This document shows positions 49,283-58,638 of a stretch of 64,000 nt of DNA, one piece after another. A program made the position numbers and the translations under genes. The notes beneath the pieces were generated by a model, which made no database searches, was not told where the DNA came from, and worked only from the letters and a program-made list of their open reading frames with translations. The DNA is taken from NCBI RefSeq assembly GCF_017168335.1, contig NZ_JABFAU010000005.1, forward strand, positions 120,575 through 184,574, given 5' to 3'. How positions within the stretch are numbered: the first letter of the stretch is position 1; every line of letters starts with the position of its first letter. This DNA is from Rhodococcus sp. KRD162 (lineage in GTDB: Bacteria; Actinomycetota; Actinomycetes; Mycobacteriales; Mycobacteriaceae).

Positions 49283-49857
49283 CGGTTCGTGTCGCCGGTG
49301 ATGTGATCGAACAGTCCAGCCTGGATGCGTGTGCCCACTCCCCTCGCCCAGGGTTCGTCGACGTCGTCGATCTGCAGGGCCGCGCCGCTGTTGAGCAGCA
49401 TCCCGAACGCCAGAAATGCCTTGATCGTCACCGCATCCAGACCGGTGATCTCTGTTATCGCGGTCCACATGCGGTCGAACGCCGCTCTCACTGCGTCACG
49501 CACCTCGGCATCGCCGCAGGCAGCGATCCCCTGCAGTTGCAACAGCAACGAGGTGCGGTCGCCGAGCATCGCGTGGTACCGCTCGCCCATTGCTGCCAGC
49601 GCCTGCTGTCCGGTGGCATTGCCCGCCGCTTCTCGCATCCCGTCGGTCAACCGGTCGTAGGACGCGACGACCACCTCGCAGAACAGAGCCTTCTTGGTTC
49701 CGAAGATCCGAAAGATGTAGGCCTGGGTGATTCCTGCCTCGCGGGCGATCGCCTCGGTCGATCCGCCGTGGAGTCCGGCCGAGGCGAATTCGTCTGCTGC
49801 TATTCGCAAGAGCTGCTCTCGACGATCGGGTCCTGTCATGCGCACGCGTTGCCCCAT
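49279..49857 (-). CDS. TetR-family repressor of the MFS transporter
   Basis: 192 residues. The N-terminal helix-turn-helix is RREQLLRIAADEFASAGLHG, then STEAIAREAGITQAYIFRIF. The remainder is the helical ligand domain. A 25-bp palindrome 8 bases upstream of the start is the likely operator, so autoregulation together with the downstream transporter is expected. Starts at 49857 or 49839 are both possible. Confidence 0.87.
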   Translation of the reverse strand: MGQRVRMTGPDRREQLLRIAADEFASAGLHGGSTEAIAREAGITQAYIFRIFGTKKALFCEVVVASYDRLTDGMREAAGNATGQQALAAMGERYHAMLGDRTSLLLQLQGIAACGDAEVRDAVRAAFDRMWTAITEITGLDAVTIKAFLAFGMLLNSGAALQIDDVDEPWARGVGTRIQAGLFDHITGDTNR

Positions 49858-49864
49858 GCCCTGA

Positions 49865-49889
49865 AGTTACTAGTTACTAACTACTAACT
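49865..49889. promoter_or_regulatory. Palindromic operator of the TetR/MFS operon
   Basis: Two 12-base half sites around a central C at 49877 match at 11 of 12 positions. The inner 13 bases, tagttactaacta, are perfectly symmetrical around the centre. It lies between the TetR gene and the divergent DUF1697 gene. It is AT-rich in GC-rich surroundings, which fits a binding site and possible promoter. Confidence 0.75.
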
Positions 49890-49928
49890 CTAGACCTCGC
49901 GCCGAAACCTCGAACTACAGTTCTCGTC

Positions 49929-50453
49929 ATGAGTGAATGGGTCGTGCTTCTGCGCGGCATCAACGTCGGCGGCATCAACATCAAGATGGCCGATCTTCGG
50001 GCGGCCCTGCAGGACGCCGGATTCGGACACGTTCGGACGATATTGGCTACTGGCAATGTCGTCTTGGAATCACCACTGACCTCCGACGCACTGATACCGG
50101 CGGTCGAAACCGTGCTGGCCGAGGCCTTCGGTTACCAGGCCTGGGTGATCGTGTCGGACGTACCGTCGCTGCGCCAGGTGGTCGATGCCTATCCCTTCGA
50201 TGCCGAACGCGAAGGCTGGCACCCCTATGTGGTGTTCGGCAGCAACGATGAACACCTGACCGAATTGTCCGCTCTCGCGGCCGAACTCGATCCTGAGCTC
50301 GAACGAGTCGCCGAAGGAGACAATGTCATCTACTGGGAAGTGCGCAAAGGCAGCACGACCGACAGCAGGTTCGGCAAAGCCACGGCGAAGGCCAAGTACA
50401 AGGCGACCACCACCACTCGCAATCTGCGCACGCTCGCCAAGGTTCTCGCGTGA
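49929..50453 (+). CDS. DUF1697 protein
   Basis: 174 residues starting MSEWVVLLRGINVGGINIKM, the signature of DUF1697. FGHVRTILATGNVVLESP and FGKATAKAKYKATTTTRNLR are also family-typical. Function is unknown; the fold is compact and cytosolic. It is divergent from the TetR gene, so the shared operator may influence it. Its stop overlaps the transporter start by 4 bases. Confidence 0.85.
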   Translation: MSEWVVLLRGINVGGINIKMADLRAALQDAGFGHVRTILATGNVVLESPLTSDALIPAVETVLAEAFGYQAWVIVSDVPSLRQVVDAYPFDAEREGWHPYVVFGSNDEHLTELSALAAELDPELERVAEGDNVIYWEVRKGSTTDSRFGKATAKAKYKATTTTRNLRTLAKVLA

Positions 50454-51700
50454 CCGTTCTCGCCGCGACACTGGTCGCTGCCGTTCTCGTCTTCGCCATA
50501 GTTCGCCCGCGCGGCCTGCCCGAGATCGTCGCCGCGTTGCCGGCCGCGGCGGTCGTGTTGCTCGTCGGCCTCGTCAGCGTCGACGATGCCCGAGCGCAGG
50601 TGCTCGAACTCGCCCCCACGGTCGTGTTTCTGGCGTTCATCCTGATCCTGGCGCACCTGTCCGATGCTCTCGGCGTCTTCACCTGGATCGCGGCGAAGCT
50701 CCGCCGTGGGTCCCAGGGCAGCCCCCGCAGACTGCTCACCCTCGTGTTCGCCGCCGCAGCGTCGACCACAGCAGTGCTCAGTCTCGATGCCACCGTGGTT
50801 CTATTGACACCCGCGATCATCGGTGCCGCCCGCATCCTCGGGATGTCGCCGCGTCCATACAGTTACGCCACCGCACACCTGTCCAATTCGGCCTCGACCC
50901 TGCTCCCGGTCTCGAACCTGACCAATCTGCTGGCCTTCGCCGCGACCGGCCTGACCTTCCTGCACTTCACGGCCCTGATGGCACTGCCGTGGATGTTCGC
51001 GGTCGCGATCGAGTTGGCAGTGTTCCTGCTCTTCTTCCGCAAGGACCTCAGCCGCACCGCGCCACCATCGGACAGACCGGCCGAGCAGGGCTTCGAGGAT
51101 GTACCGGCACCGACAGTCACACTCGCAGTACTCGGCGCGACTCTCATCGGCTTCGCAGTGGCCGGACTGTTCGACGTCGAACCCTTCTGGGTCGCGGCCG
51201 TGGGGTCGGTGGCACTGGCGATCCCGGCACTGCGAGCGCGGCGCACCACACCTCGCGCCATCGCGTGCGGTGCCGATCTGCCGTTCTGCGGCTTCGTGTT
51301 CCTGCTCGGCATCGTCGTCCTCGGCGTAACGACAGGACCGATCGGCGCCTGGCTGACGCGAATCCTGCCGTCCGACACCACCTTCGCATCGCTCCTGGCA
51401 GTAGCGGTCATCGCGGCGGTGGCGTCGAACATCGTCAACAACCTGCCCGCAACGCTGCTGCTACTGGCCGCGTTCGGTACCGACGCTCCCCCGGCACTGC
51501 TGTTGGCCATGGTGATCGGAGTGAATCTCGGCCCCAACCTCACCTACGTCGGGTCGCTGGCCATCATGCTGTGGCGACGCGTCGCATCAGCACACGACGA
51601 ACCGGCCGACCTGAAGACATTCACCGTTCTCGGCGTGATCACGACTCCATTGACCATCGTCGGTGCCGTGGCGGGACTGTGGCTCGCGTTGCAGGTCTAG
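50450..51700 (+). CDS. ArsB/SLC13-type ion transporter
   Basis: 416 residues with about ten membrane segments. LDATVVLLTPAIIGAARILG and SNIVNNLPATLLLLAAFG are the paired hairpin motifs of the ArsB/NhaD/SLC13 superfamily, each with the conserved small residues and prolines. SLC13-type arsenical pump membrane proteins look like this, but no arsR, arsC or arsA gene is nearby, so arsenite as substrate is uncertain. Confidence 0.78.
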   Translation: MTVLAATLVAAVLVFAIVRPRGLPEIVAALPAAAVVLLVGLVSVDDARAQVLELAPTVVFLAFILILAHLSDALGVFTWIAAKLRRGSQGSPRRLLTLVFAAAASTTAVLSLDATVVLLTPAIIGAARILGMSPRPYSYATAHLSNSASTLLPVSNLTNLLAFAATGLTFLHFTALMALPWMFAVAIELAVFLLFFRKDLSRTAPPSDRPAEQGFEDVPAPTVTLAVLGATLIGFAVAGLFDVEPFWVAAVGSVALAIPALRARRTTPRAIACGADLPFCGFVFLLGIVVLGVTTGPIGAWLTRILPSDTTFASLLAVAVIAAVASNIVNNLPATLLLLAAFGTDAPPALLLAMVIGVNLGPNLTYVGSLAIMLWRRVASAHDEPADLKTFTVLGVITTPLTIVGAVAGLWLALQV

Positions 51701-51765
51701 GCCGCGTCGTGCCGTCCCCCGATGAACGACGGCGCTGATCGAGTCGACGCGGGCGGATCAACCGA

Positions 51766-53052
51766 TCACGGGATCGGCGTCGGGGAAAGGTCGTTGCCGG
51801 GTCCCACGACTGAGCAGTTGTTCGTGGGTGCGGCCCCGGCGAAGCGTTCGGCGAGAAACTGCGCTGCTTGCGCCTGGAACGGGACGAACGCCTGCGAATG
51901 ACTCAGGCCGTCGTATCGAGCGTAGGTGACCGCGACGCCGCGGTCGCAGTACTCTCTGGCCAACCCCTCGACGTCAGCGGTGATCATGACCGAATCCCCG
52001 ATCCCGTCCAGATCTCCGACCGCGAGGAGGACGGGCACGCGTGGTGTTCCTGCGCTGCCCATGATGTTGTCGTCGATCGCTTCGACGACCTCGGGAATGT
52101 CGAGTAAGGAGGTGTAAGGAGGCTGCAGCATCTCGGTGTCGGTCAAGCCCGGATAGTCGGACGCGAAGCCGGCGATGCAGTCGTATTGCACGGCGTTCAC
52201 GATCTGCTTGCCCTTGTCCGACAAGAATGCGTCGGTGTCGAGACCGTAGGTACGTTGATACGCCACGATCAACGCGGGGATGACCCCGGCCCAATCCGTG
52301 GACCCGCTGACATAGGGAAGATTGTGTGCGAGGTCGACTGGTAATCCGCCCGCGGCGGCACCGACGATGTTCAATTCGGGCGCGTATCGCGGTGCCACCT
52401 CGGCACCCCACTGCGTGGGTACGGATCCGCCCGAGTACCCGATGAGACCGACCGGTGTCGTCGATGGCAGGCCCAGCACTCTTTCTGCGGCGCGGATCCC
52501 GTCCAGTGCTGCATAGGCGGACTGGCGACCGATGGTCCACTCCAGTTCCTCGCCCTCGTAGTCGGGGACGACGACGGTGTAACCGGCAGCCATGTAGCCG
52601 GTGATCACTGCTTGTTCGACGGTGGCTGATTGACTGTTTCCGTGGCCGCTGAGGGTGTACGACGGATCGCACTCGGACCCGAGACCGTCGTAGGCGGTGT
52701 GGAAGGAGATCAGTTTCGTCGGGCCGGGAATGAGCGGCCGGAGCACTGTGGCCACCGTCGTGACCGCGGCACCCTGTTGGTTTGTCGTGCGATACAGCAC
52801 CTGTGTCGAGGTGATGGGTGTGCTCACGTTCGCTGCGCCGTAGGCCATGGGCCGGGTCCGCAGAACATCCCCTGGTGCAGTGCCGTCGAGCGGTTCGTTC
52901 CAGTCGTAGAACGGATCGGCCGAAGGAACGGGTTGTGCTGGGACAGAACCGGCCGGCTGTGCGGACACCGTTCCGGTGGACGTGGCGGCAATGCCGAGGA
53001 CTGTCAGGACAGCCAATGCGGCGATGCGGCGGTTGATCGATCTTGTGTGCAT
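51766..53052 (-). CDS. Secreted lipase, LIP family
   Basis: 428 residues. N-terminal signal peptide (AALAVLTVLGIAATSTGTVS then AQP) and a mature alpha/beta hydrolase. The nucleophile elbow is GLIGYSGGSVPTQW, and the acid and histidine lie near VGDLDGIGDSVM and YDGLSHSQAF. This fits the secretory lipase (LIP) family of Nocardiaceae and mycobacteria, which act on triglycerides or other esters. Cysteines in YDGLGSECDPSY and near the C-terminus may form disulfides. Confidence 0.85.
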   Translation of the reverse strand: MHTRSINRRIAALAVLTVLGIAATSTGTVSAQPAGSVPAQPVPSADPFYDWNEPLDGTAPGDVLRTRPMAYGAANVSTPITSTQVLYRTTNQQGAAVTTVATVLRPLIPGPTKLISFHTAYDGLGSECDPSYTLSGHGNSQSATVEQAVITGYMAAGYTVVVPDYEGEELEWTIGRQSAYAALDGIRAAERVLGLPSTTPVGLIGYSGGSVPTQWGAEVAPRYAPELNIVGAAAGGLPVDLAHNLPYVSGSTDWAGVIPALIVAYQRTYGLDTDAFLSDKGKQIVNAVQYDCIAGFASDYPGLTDTEMLQPPYTSLLDIPEVVEAIDDNIMGSAGTPRVPVLLAVGDLDGIGDSVMITADVEGLAREYCDRGVAVTYARYDGLSHSQAFVPFQAQAAQFLAERFAGAAPTNNCSVVGPGNDLSPTPIP

Positions 53053-53216
53053 CGATGTGCCTACTCGTGTGATGTCCGCGCGGATTCGGCGACGTCGGAC
53101 GGATCTGCAGTGAAGGGAAGACTACTGGTCTCGATCATCGAATGGGGACGAAATCTCACCGAGGACGTACGAACCCGAGAACGTTTTCTCTGCCGCGACT
53201 CCACACATCCGAAGTG

Positions 53217-54338
53217 TCAGGCCAGCCGAGCCAGGTGCGCGGTGTCGTTCACCAGTCGCACCGATGCCCCGCCGTCGGGGTAGAACTCGGCGATGCTCAG
53301 CGACGCCAGGTCGAGGTGCAGTCGATACAGCAGCGACGGGCCGACGTCGAGCGCGAGTTGCAGCAGCAGTTTGATCGGGGTCACGTGGGTGACCACCAGA
53401 ACGGTCTTTCCGGCGTACTCGGTGATCAGCTGATCGCGGGTTGCTTCGATGCGCGTGCGCACGGTGTCGAAGCTCTCTCCGTTCGGCGGTACTACCGACG
53501 TGTCACCCATCCAGGCCTGATGCTGCTCGGGGTAGCGCGCTGTGGCCTCGGCGAACGTCAGACCCTCCCAGTCACCGAAGTCGGTTTCGATGAGGCCATC
53601 GACGGTGGTGACGGGCAATCCGAGCGCGCGTGCAGTCGCTGCGGCGGTCTGCTGAGCCCGCGCGAGCGGCGAGGCCACGATGGCATCGATATCGGTTCGC
53701 GAACCGAGAGCCGTTGCGGCGGAGTCGGCTTGGCGTCGGCCCAGTTCGGTCAGATCCGGATTTCCACGCCCGGAGTAGCGCCGGTCGACCGACATGGGGG
53801 TCTGGCCGTGACGCAGCAACAGCAGGCGGGTGGGCTCGCCCATCGCGCCGGTCCACCCCGGAGACGCCGTCTGCGTCGTGGAAGCAGACGCACTCGCGAC
53901 CGGATCCGGCTTCGGTTCCAGGTCGATACCCTCGGCCGCGGCGTCCATCGCTTCGTTCGCCAGCGCATCGGCGTGTGAGTTCTTCGCCCGCGGAATCCAT
54001 TCGTAGGTGACGGAATCGAATCGGCGAGCCAGTTCGGCTGCCTCTCGCTGCAGCGGAATCATGTCCAGGTGCTTGACTTTCCAGCGTCCCGACATCTGCT
54101 CGACGACGAGCTTGGAATCCATCCGAACGTCGACCTCGCGGGCACCGATGTCGGCGGCGGCCGTCAGTGCCGCGATCAGGCCCTTGTATTCGGCGACGTT
54201 GTTGGTCGCGATACCGAGCGCCGATCGCCGCTCGGCCAGGACCTCACTGCGATCGGCCGAGAACACCACCGCGCCGTAGCCGGCGGGCCCCGGGTTCCCA
54301 CGCGATCCGCCGTCGGCCTCGGCGACAACCCTCGTCAC
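53217..54338 (-). CDS. Bifunctional RNase HI / acid phosphatase
   Basis: 373 residues. Residues 1-140 are RNase HI: Asp9 in EADGGSRGNPGPAGYG, Glu in NNVAEYKGL, and Asp in VRMDSKLVVEQM. A linker rich in Ala/Ser leads to a histidine phosphatase domain with LLLRHGQTPMS and TDFGDWEGL. This is the Rv2228c fusion, whose phosphatase part is associated with alpha-ribazole phosphatase (CobC-type) activity. That would fit the cobalamin genes in this region. GTG 54338 is the chosen start. Confidence 0.9.
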   Translation of the reverse strand: MTRVVAEADGGSRGNPGPAGYGAVVFSADRSEVLAERRSALGIATNNVAEYKGLIAALTAAADIGAREVDVRMDSKLVVEQMSGRWKVKHLDMIPLQREAAELARRFDSVTYEWIPRAKNSHADALANEAMDAAAEGIDLEPKPDPVASASASTTQTASPGWTGAMGEPTRLLLLRHGQTPMSVDRRYSGRGNPDLTELGRRQADSAATALGSRTDIDAIVASPLARAQQTAAATARALGLPVTTVDGLIETDFGDWEGLTFAEATARYPEQHQAWMGDTSVVPPNGESFDTVRTRIEATRDQLITEYAGKTVLVVTHVTPIKLLLQLALDVGPSLLYRLHLDLASLSIAEFYPDGGASVRLVNDTAHLARLA

Positions 54339-54343
54339 CGGAC

Positions 54344-55081
54344 TCAAATTCCGGATTCCTTGGTGCGCACCAGAATTGCGTTGCACTCGGGGCACCGAAT
54401 CAGAGCATCGGCCGGCTTGTTGGCAATGCCGGCGATCTCGTTTCGATCGAGCTCGATTCGGCACGCCCCACAGCGACGGGCCTGCAGCAATGCTGCACCG
54501 CGGCCGGTGAGCCCCCGCTGCTTCTCGTACAGCGCAAGCAGGTCCGCGGGCAGTCCGGCGGCCAAAGCGTCGCGGCGTTCGGCGCTGCGCTTCTCGGCGG
54601 TGTCGAGGTCCGCGACCGCGTCGTCGCGACGGCGACCGGCGTCGACGAGCTCGTCCTCGATCTGGGTCAGCTGCGCACCGGCGTGCTCGTAGTCTCGTTC
54701 GCTGGCTTCGCGCTGCTCCATGACTTCGAGCAGTTCCTCCTCGAGGATCCCCTGGCGTCGCTCGAGGCTGCCGAGCTCGTGCTGCAGCTCGGTCATCTGC
54801 TTCGGTGCGATAGTGCCGCTTTCGAGCATCTTCCTGTCGCGGGCCTCGCGCTGGCGAACCGCGTCCACCTCACCCTCGAGCTTGCGGATATCACGATCGA
54901 GGTCGTCCATCGAGATCTGCACCGTCACCGCGGCGTCCCTGCGGGTGGTCCGCTCGGTCTCGAGCTTGTCCACTTCCTGCTGCTCGGGAAGGGTCTTGCG
55001 GCGGTGGGCGATCTGCGAGAGTTCGGTATCCACACCGGCCAATTCGAGCAGCGAGGCCTGGACTTCGGGATCGACATTCAC
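54344..55081 (-). CDS. Coiled-coil protein with C4 zinc ribbon
   Basis: 245 residues. Residues 10-180 are a long coiled coil with heptads (RTTRRDAAVTVQISMDDLDR, DIRKLEGEVDAVRQREARDR). The C-terminal zinc ribbon has Cys204, Cys207, Cys230 and Cys233. It is the DUF164/zf-RING_7 family (Rv2229c). Function is not settled; homologs are suggested to bind nucleic acid. It lies 5 bases upstream of the RNase H fusion, suggesting co-expression. Confidence 0.85.
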   Translation of the reverse strand: MNVDPEVQASLLELAGVDTELSQIAHRRKTLPEQQEVDKLETERTTRRDAAVTVQISMDDLDRDIRKLEGEVDAVRQREARDRKMLESGTIAPKQMTELQHELGSLERRQGILEEELLEVMEQREASERDYEHAGAQLTQIEDELVDAGRRRDDAVADLDTAEKRSAERRDALAAGLPADLLALYEKQRGLTGRGAALLQARRCGACRIELDRNEIAGIANKPADALIRCPECNAILVRTKESGI

Positions 55082-55187
55082 GCTTGATGACTCCTGCGAC
55101 TATGGAAGTTGATTGACGATCACCCTACCGGCTGCATCGAGGTGACCGAGCCCGATCCACTCGAAGGCGCGTCGAGGGGTTCACCGG

Positions 55188-56309
55188 TCACAGAGTCCAC
55201 GGGTCGGTTCGGACCTCGGTGATCTTGCCGCCCCACCCGTCGGTGTCTCCGAACTCTGCGTCGAGGATGCCGCGCGCCTGTGCGCACCACGGAAACTCCG
55301 AGGCCCAGTGCGCGGTGTCGATCACCGCTGGTCCGCCCGCGCGTAGGTGCTCGTCGACGGGGTGGTGCCGTAGATCCGAGGTGACGTAGACGTCGGCATC
55401 CGTGCGCGCTACTGCGGAGAGGAAGGAGTCTCCCGCTCCCCCACACATCGCGACCACCGAGACCGTGGCGGCGGGATCTCCCGCCGCTCGCACACCCCAA
55501 CTGGTTGTCGGCAACGCCTCGCGCACGATGTCGGTGAACTCGGCGAGTGACATCGGGGTCGGTAGCCGTCCGATCCGCCCCAAGCCGGTGCACGACGGTA
55601 CCGCCGCGGTCTCGAAGATGTCGAACGCCGGCTCCTCGTAGGGGTGCGCGTGACGCAGCGCCGAAAGTATCCGAGCACGTTGGGCTTTCGGAGCGACAAC
55701 CTCGACACGGTCCTCCGGCACGGTGTGCACCTCACCGACGACTCCGAGCGTCGGGTCGGCACCCGCTCCGGGGCGGAACTGGCCGAGACCCGACCCCTGC
55801 CAGCTCGCTTCGCTGTAGTCGCCGATCTGTCCGGCTCCGGCGTCGAACATGGCCTGCCGCACCGTTGCGGTGTCGGTAGTCGGCACGAAGACCACCCACT
55901 TGTCGTGTGCAGGAACGTCGATGGGGTCCAGGGGCCTGGTGTCGATCACTCCAAGGGCGGACGCGAGTGCGTCGGAGACACCCGGGTCGGCGGAGTCGGC
56001 GTTGGTGTGGGCGGTGAACAGTGCGCAGTCGGCTTTGATCAGGCGGTGAACGATCGAGCCCTTGGCGGTGTCCGCCGCGACCGTATCGACTCCTTTGAGC
56101 AGCAATGGATGGTGCGCCACAATCAGATCGGCACCCCATGCGATGGCCTCGTCGACCACCGCAGCTGTGACGTCGACGGTGTAGAGAACCTGCTGCACAA
56201 CAGCTTTCGGATCACCGCACACCAGCCCCACCGAGTCCCAGCTCTCGGCGAGCCGCGGTGGGTACGCGCCGTCGAGAACCTCGATGACCTCCGCCAGTGT
56301 CACTGCCAT
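55188..56309 (-). CDS. Nif3-like dinuclear metal centre protein
   Basis: 373 residues. N-terminal and C-terminal halves carry the conserved Nif3 metal-ligand histidines and acidic residues: [24 protein letters not shown], and later [12 protein letters not shown] and [11 protein letters not shown] middle domain (about 130-240) carries the PII-like insertion found in larger Nif3 proteins. Often called GTP cyclohydrolase I type 2, but that activity is not established here. ATG 56309 is preferred over the upstream reading. Confidence 0.87.
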   Translation of the reverse strand: MAVTLAEVIEVLDGAYPPRLAESWDSVGLVCGDPKAVVQQVLYTVDVTAAVVDEAIAWGADLIVAHHPLLLKGVDTVAADTAKGSIVHRLIKADCALFTAHTNADSADPGVSDALASALGVIDTRPLDPIDVPAHDKWVVFVPTTDTATVRQAMFDAGAGQIGDYSEASWQGSGLGQFRPGAGADPTLGVVGEVHTVPEDRVEVVAPKAQRARILSALRHAHPYEEPAFDIFETAAVPSCTGLGRIGRLPTPMSLAEFTDIVREALPTTSWGVRAAGDPAATVSVVAMCGGAGDSFLSAVARTDADVYVTSDLRHHPVDEHLRAGGPAVIDTAHWASEFPWCAQARGILDAEFGDTDGWGGKITEVRTDPWTL

Positions 56310-56323
56310 GTTCGCTGCTCTCC

Positions 56324-57409
56324 TCACAGAACGGTGTTCAACGCATCCACCAGTATGTCGACCTGCTCCGAGTTCCGTACCGCGACGCGCAGGTAGTGGC
56401 GGTCCAGCCCTGGGAACGTGTCGCCCCGCCGAACCGCAATTCCCCTCGTGCGCAGTCGTTCACGTATCAGATCGGCGTCCTCGATTCGAAGCAGCAGAAA
56501 CGGTGCCCTGGCTGGGCCGGTGACGTCGAGACCCATGGCGGTCAGTCGGGAGATCATCGAGGTTCGTTCGCGATCGATGCGCTCGGATTCGGCTCGCGCC
56601 TGGTGCACCGCGAACGGTTCGGTACAGGCGCGGATCGCTTCGAGCTGCAGGCTCCCGAGCGGCCAGTGCGCGCGGCCGTGCTGAAGTTGCGCGAGGACGT
56701 CGGGGTGCCCGAGCGCGTAGCCGCACCGAAGTCCCGCCAACGCCCACGTCTTGGTCAGGCTCCGCAGGATCAGTACGTCGTTCAGGCTCTGCGATGCCGC
56801 CGACTCGCCGGTGCCGAGCACGGCGTCCGCGAAGGCCTCGTCGATCACCACTGTGCGACCGGGGCTCCGCACGCTCAGGATCGTCTCCAGTGGGTGCAGT
56901 ACGGATGTCGGATTGGTCGGGTTGCCGATGATCACCATGTCGGCGGCGTCGGGCACCAGCCTCGCATCGAACTCGAAGGGCGGCGGCAGGATCACTCGCT
57001 GCACCGGGATACCCGTCTGCTCGAGCACCCAGTCGGGTTCGGTGAACGACGGATGGATGGTTGCCACCAGGCGCGGCTCGATGCGAGGCAGCATCGAGAA
57101 TCCTTCCGCACCACCGCTGAGCAACAACACCTCGTCCGGCGATCGGCCGTGATGGGCAGCAACCTGCTCTCGTGCTGCCAGCTCGGCTGCGGCGGTCGGG
57201 TACGAGCCCAACGAACCCAGCGCAGCACCGAGCCGTTCGCGAAGCCATTCCGGCGGACCGTCGCCGCGAACGTTGACGGCGAAGTCGACCGATCCGGGAT
57301 CGACCTCCACGTCTCCGTGGTGACGAAGGAGCTCATCCGGTTTGCGGCGCAGCCGCGCATCGGGTTTGCGGCGCAGCCGCGCGTCGGGTCGGGCAGCTGA
57401 TTCGCTCAT
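56324..57409 (-). CDS. cobC: Threonine-phosphate decarboxylase-like / aminotransferase CobC (Rv2231c type)
   Basis: 361 residues, class I/II PLP fold. The PLP lysine motif is [21 protein letters not shown] 30-residue N-terminal extension contains a tandem duplication PDARLRRK x2. The family includes L-threonine-O-3-phosphate decarboxylase, which supplies the aminopropanol linker that CobD attaches to the corrin ring. Together with cobU/T/S and cobD this fits the nucleotide-loop branch of cobalamin synthesis. Histidinol-phosphate aminotransferase is the main alternative. Confidence 0.82.
   Translation of the reverse strand: MSESAARPDARLRRKPDARLRRKPDELLRHHGDVEVDPGSVDFAVNVRGDGPPEWLRERLGAALGSLGSYPTAAAELAAREQVAAHHGRSPDEVLLLSGGAEGFSMLPRIEPRLVATIHPSFTEPDWVLEQTGIPVQRVILPPPFEFDARLVPDAADMVIIGNPTNPTSVLHPLETILSVRSPGRTVVIDEAFADAVLGTGESAASQSLNDVLILRSLTKTWALAGLRCGYALGHPDVLAQLQHGRAHWPLGSLQLEAIRACTEPFAVHQARAESERIDRERTSMISRLTAMGLDVTGPARAPFLLLRIEDADLIRERLRTRGIAVRRGDTFPGLDRHYLRVAVRNSEQVDILVDALNTVL
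57339..57386. repeat. 24-bp tandem duplication in the cobC 5' region
   Basis: Two 24-base units, 57339-57362 and 57363-57386, differ at one base (57359 against 57383). The unit is a multiple of three, so the cobC frame is kept and the N-terminal peptide PDARLRRK is doubled. It probably arose by replication slippage. Confidence 0.85.
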
Positions 57410-57451
57410 CGCGGCAAGCGTAGCGGCAGCGGTCGGCGATAGGCTCCGACC

Positions 57452-58150
57452 ATGCATGCCGCTCCCCCCGCATCCGTTGTCCTGTTCGATCTCGATGGGA
57501 CTCTGACCGATTCCGCCCCCGGAATTCATGCCGGTTTCAGGCATGCGTTGGCGTCCGTGGAGGCTCCCGAGCCGACCGAGGAGCAGCTGTCGTTGGTTGT
57601 CGGGCCGCCGCTGATCGACACCTTGCGTGGGCTCGGACTCGACGAGGACGCGGCCCAGCGCGCATTGGCGGCGTACTTCCAGCGATACGACGAGCGGGGC
57701 TGGGCCGAGAACACAGCGTTCGAAGGCATCGAGTCGGTACTGACCCGATTGCGGGATCGCGGAGTGCGCTTGGGCGTGGCGACGTCCAAGTCCGAGCGCT
57801 TCGCCGTTCGGATTCTCGATCACTTCGGATTGTCGGGATACTTCGACTTCATCGGTGGTGCCAGCAACGACGGGAGCCGCCGAGCGAAGTCCGATGTCAT
57901 TGCCCATGCACTGACCAATCTCGGCATCGAACCGGTCGAACACACGGACGGCGGCACGACGGGGGTGATCATGATCGGTGACCGGGATCACGATGTGCAC
58001 GGCGCTGCGCGATTCGGCATTCCGACGGTGTACGTGGAGTGGGGGTACGGGATCGACGGAGAGAGCGCGGACGCTGCGTTCACGGCCACGAGCATGGACC
58101 AGCTGGCCACCGTGTTGGAACAGAACACGACGGCGGCGGTGTCGCAGTGA
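57452..58150 (+). CDS. HAD-superfamily phosphatase-like protein, PtkA-type neighbour of ptpA
   Basis: 232 residues. DLDGT motif with catalytic Asp13 and Asp15, cap domain, Lys near FIGGASNDGSRRAKSDVI, and metal Asp in MIGDRDHDVHGAA. This is a phosphoglycolate phosphatase-like HAD. Its position just before ptpA, with a 4-base overlap, is that of Rv2232. Rv2232 was described as the protein tyrosine kinase PtkA acting on PtpA. The N-terminal disordered segment of Rv2232 is absent here. Phosphatase is the cautious call; kinase activity is a question. Confidence 0.8.
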   Translation: MHAAPPASVVLFDLDGTLTDSAPGIHAGFRHALASVEAPEPTEEQLSLVVGPPLIDTLRGLGLDEDAAQRALAAYFQRYDERGWAENTAFEGIESVLTRLRDRGVRLGVATSKSERFAVRILDHFGLSGYFDFIGGASNDGSRRAKSDVIAHALTNLGIEPVEHTDGGTTGVIMIGDRDHDVHGAARFGIPTVYVEWGYGIDGESADAAFTATSMDQLATVLEQNTTAAVSQ

Positions 58151-58620
58151 ACGAGCCCCTGCACGTGACATTCGTCTGCACCGGCAACATCTGCCGCTCG
58201 CCGATGGCCGAGAAGGTCTTCGCTCGGCACCTTCGCGATGCCGGCCTGCATGACGCCGTACGGGTATCGAGCGCGGGAACCGGCGGCTGGCACGTGGGTG
58301 ACGGCGCGGATCCGCGGACGGTCGCCGAGCTCGATGCGCACGGTTACGACAGCGAGCACGCTGCGGCGCAGGTCGGCCCGGAACACTTGGCGGCAGATCT
58401 GATCGTCGCGCTCGATACCGGGCATGCGCGGGCGCTGCTGCAGCTCGGCGCGCCTGCCGATCGGGTGGCGCTGCTGCGCTCGTTCGATCCGGATGCCGAG
58501 GACTCGTCGGTTGCAGATCCGTACTACTCGTCCGACGCCGCGTTCACCGAGGTGCGTGAACAGATCGAAAGCGCAGTTCCCGGGCTGTTGGATTGGGCGC
58601 GGTCTCGGCTGTCCGGCTGA
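58147..58620 (+). CDS. ptpA: Low-molecular-weight protein tyrosine phosphatase
   Basis: 157 residues. The P-loop VCTGNICRSPMAEK has catalytic Cys11 and Arg17, and the general acid is Asp124 in DPYYSSD. Dephosphorylates tyrosine-phosphorylated proteins; the mycobacterial ortholog is secreted to interfere with phagosome maturation, which cannot be assumed here. GTG 58147 overlaps the HAD stop by 4 bases, indicating a shared transcript. Confidence 0.93.
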   Translation: MNEPLHVTFVCTGNICRSPMAEKVFARHLRDAGLHDAVRVSSAGTGGWHVGDGADPRTVAELDAHGYDSEHAAAQVGPEHLAADLIVALDTGHARALLQLGAPADRVALLRSFDPDAEDSSVADPYYSSDAAFTEVREQIESAVPGLLDWARSRLSG

Positions 58621-58638
58621 CCCGGCTACCGTGGTGGG

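Noticed and set aside
50450-51700. An arsenic resistance operon
   Set aside because: The transporter has an ArsB/SLC13 fold, but no arsR, arsC or arsA neighbours are present.
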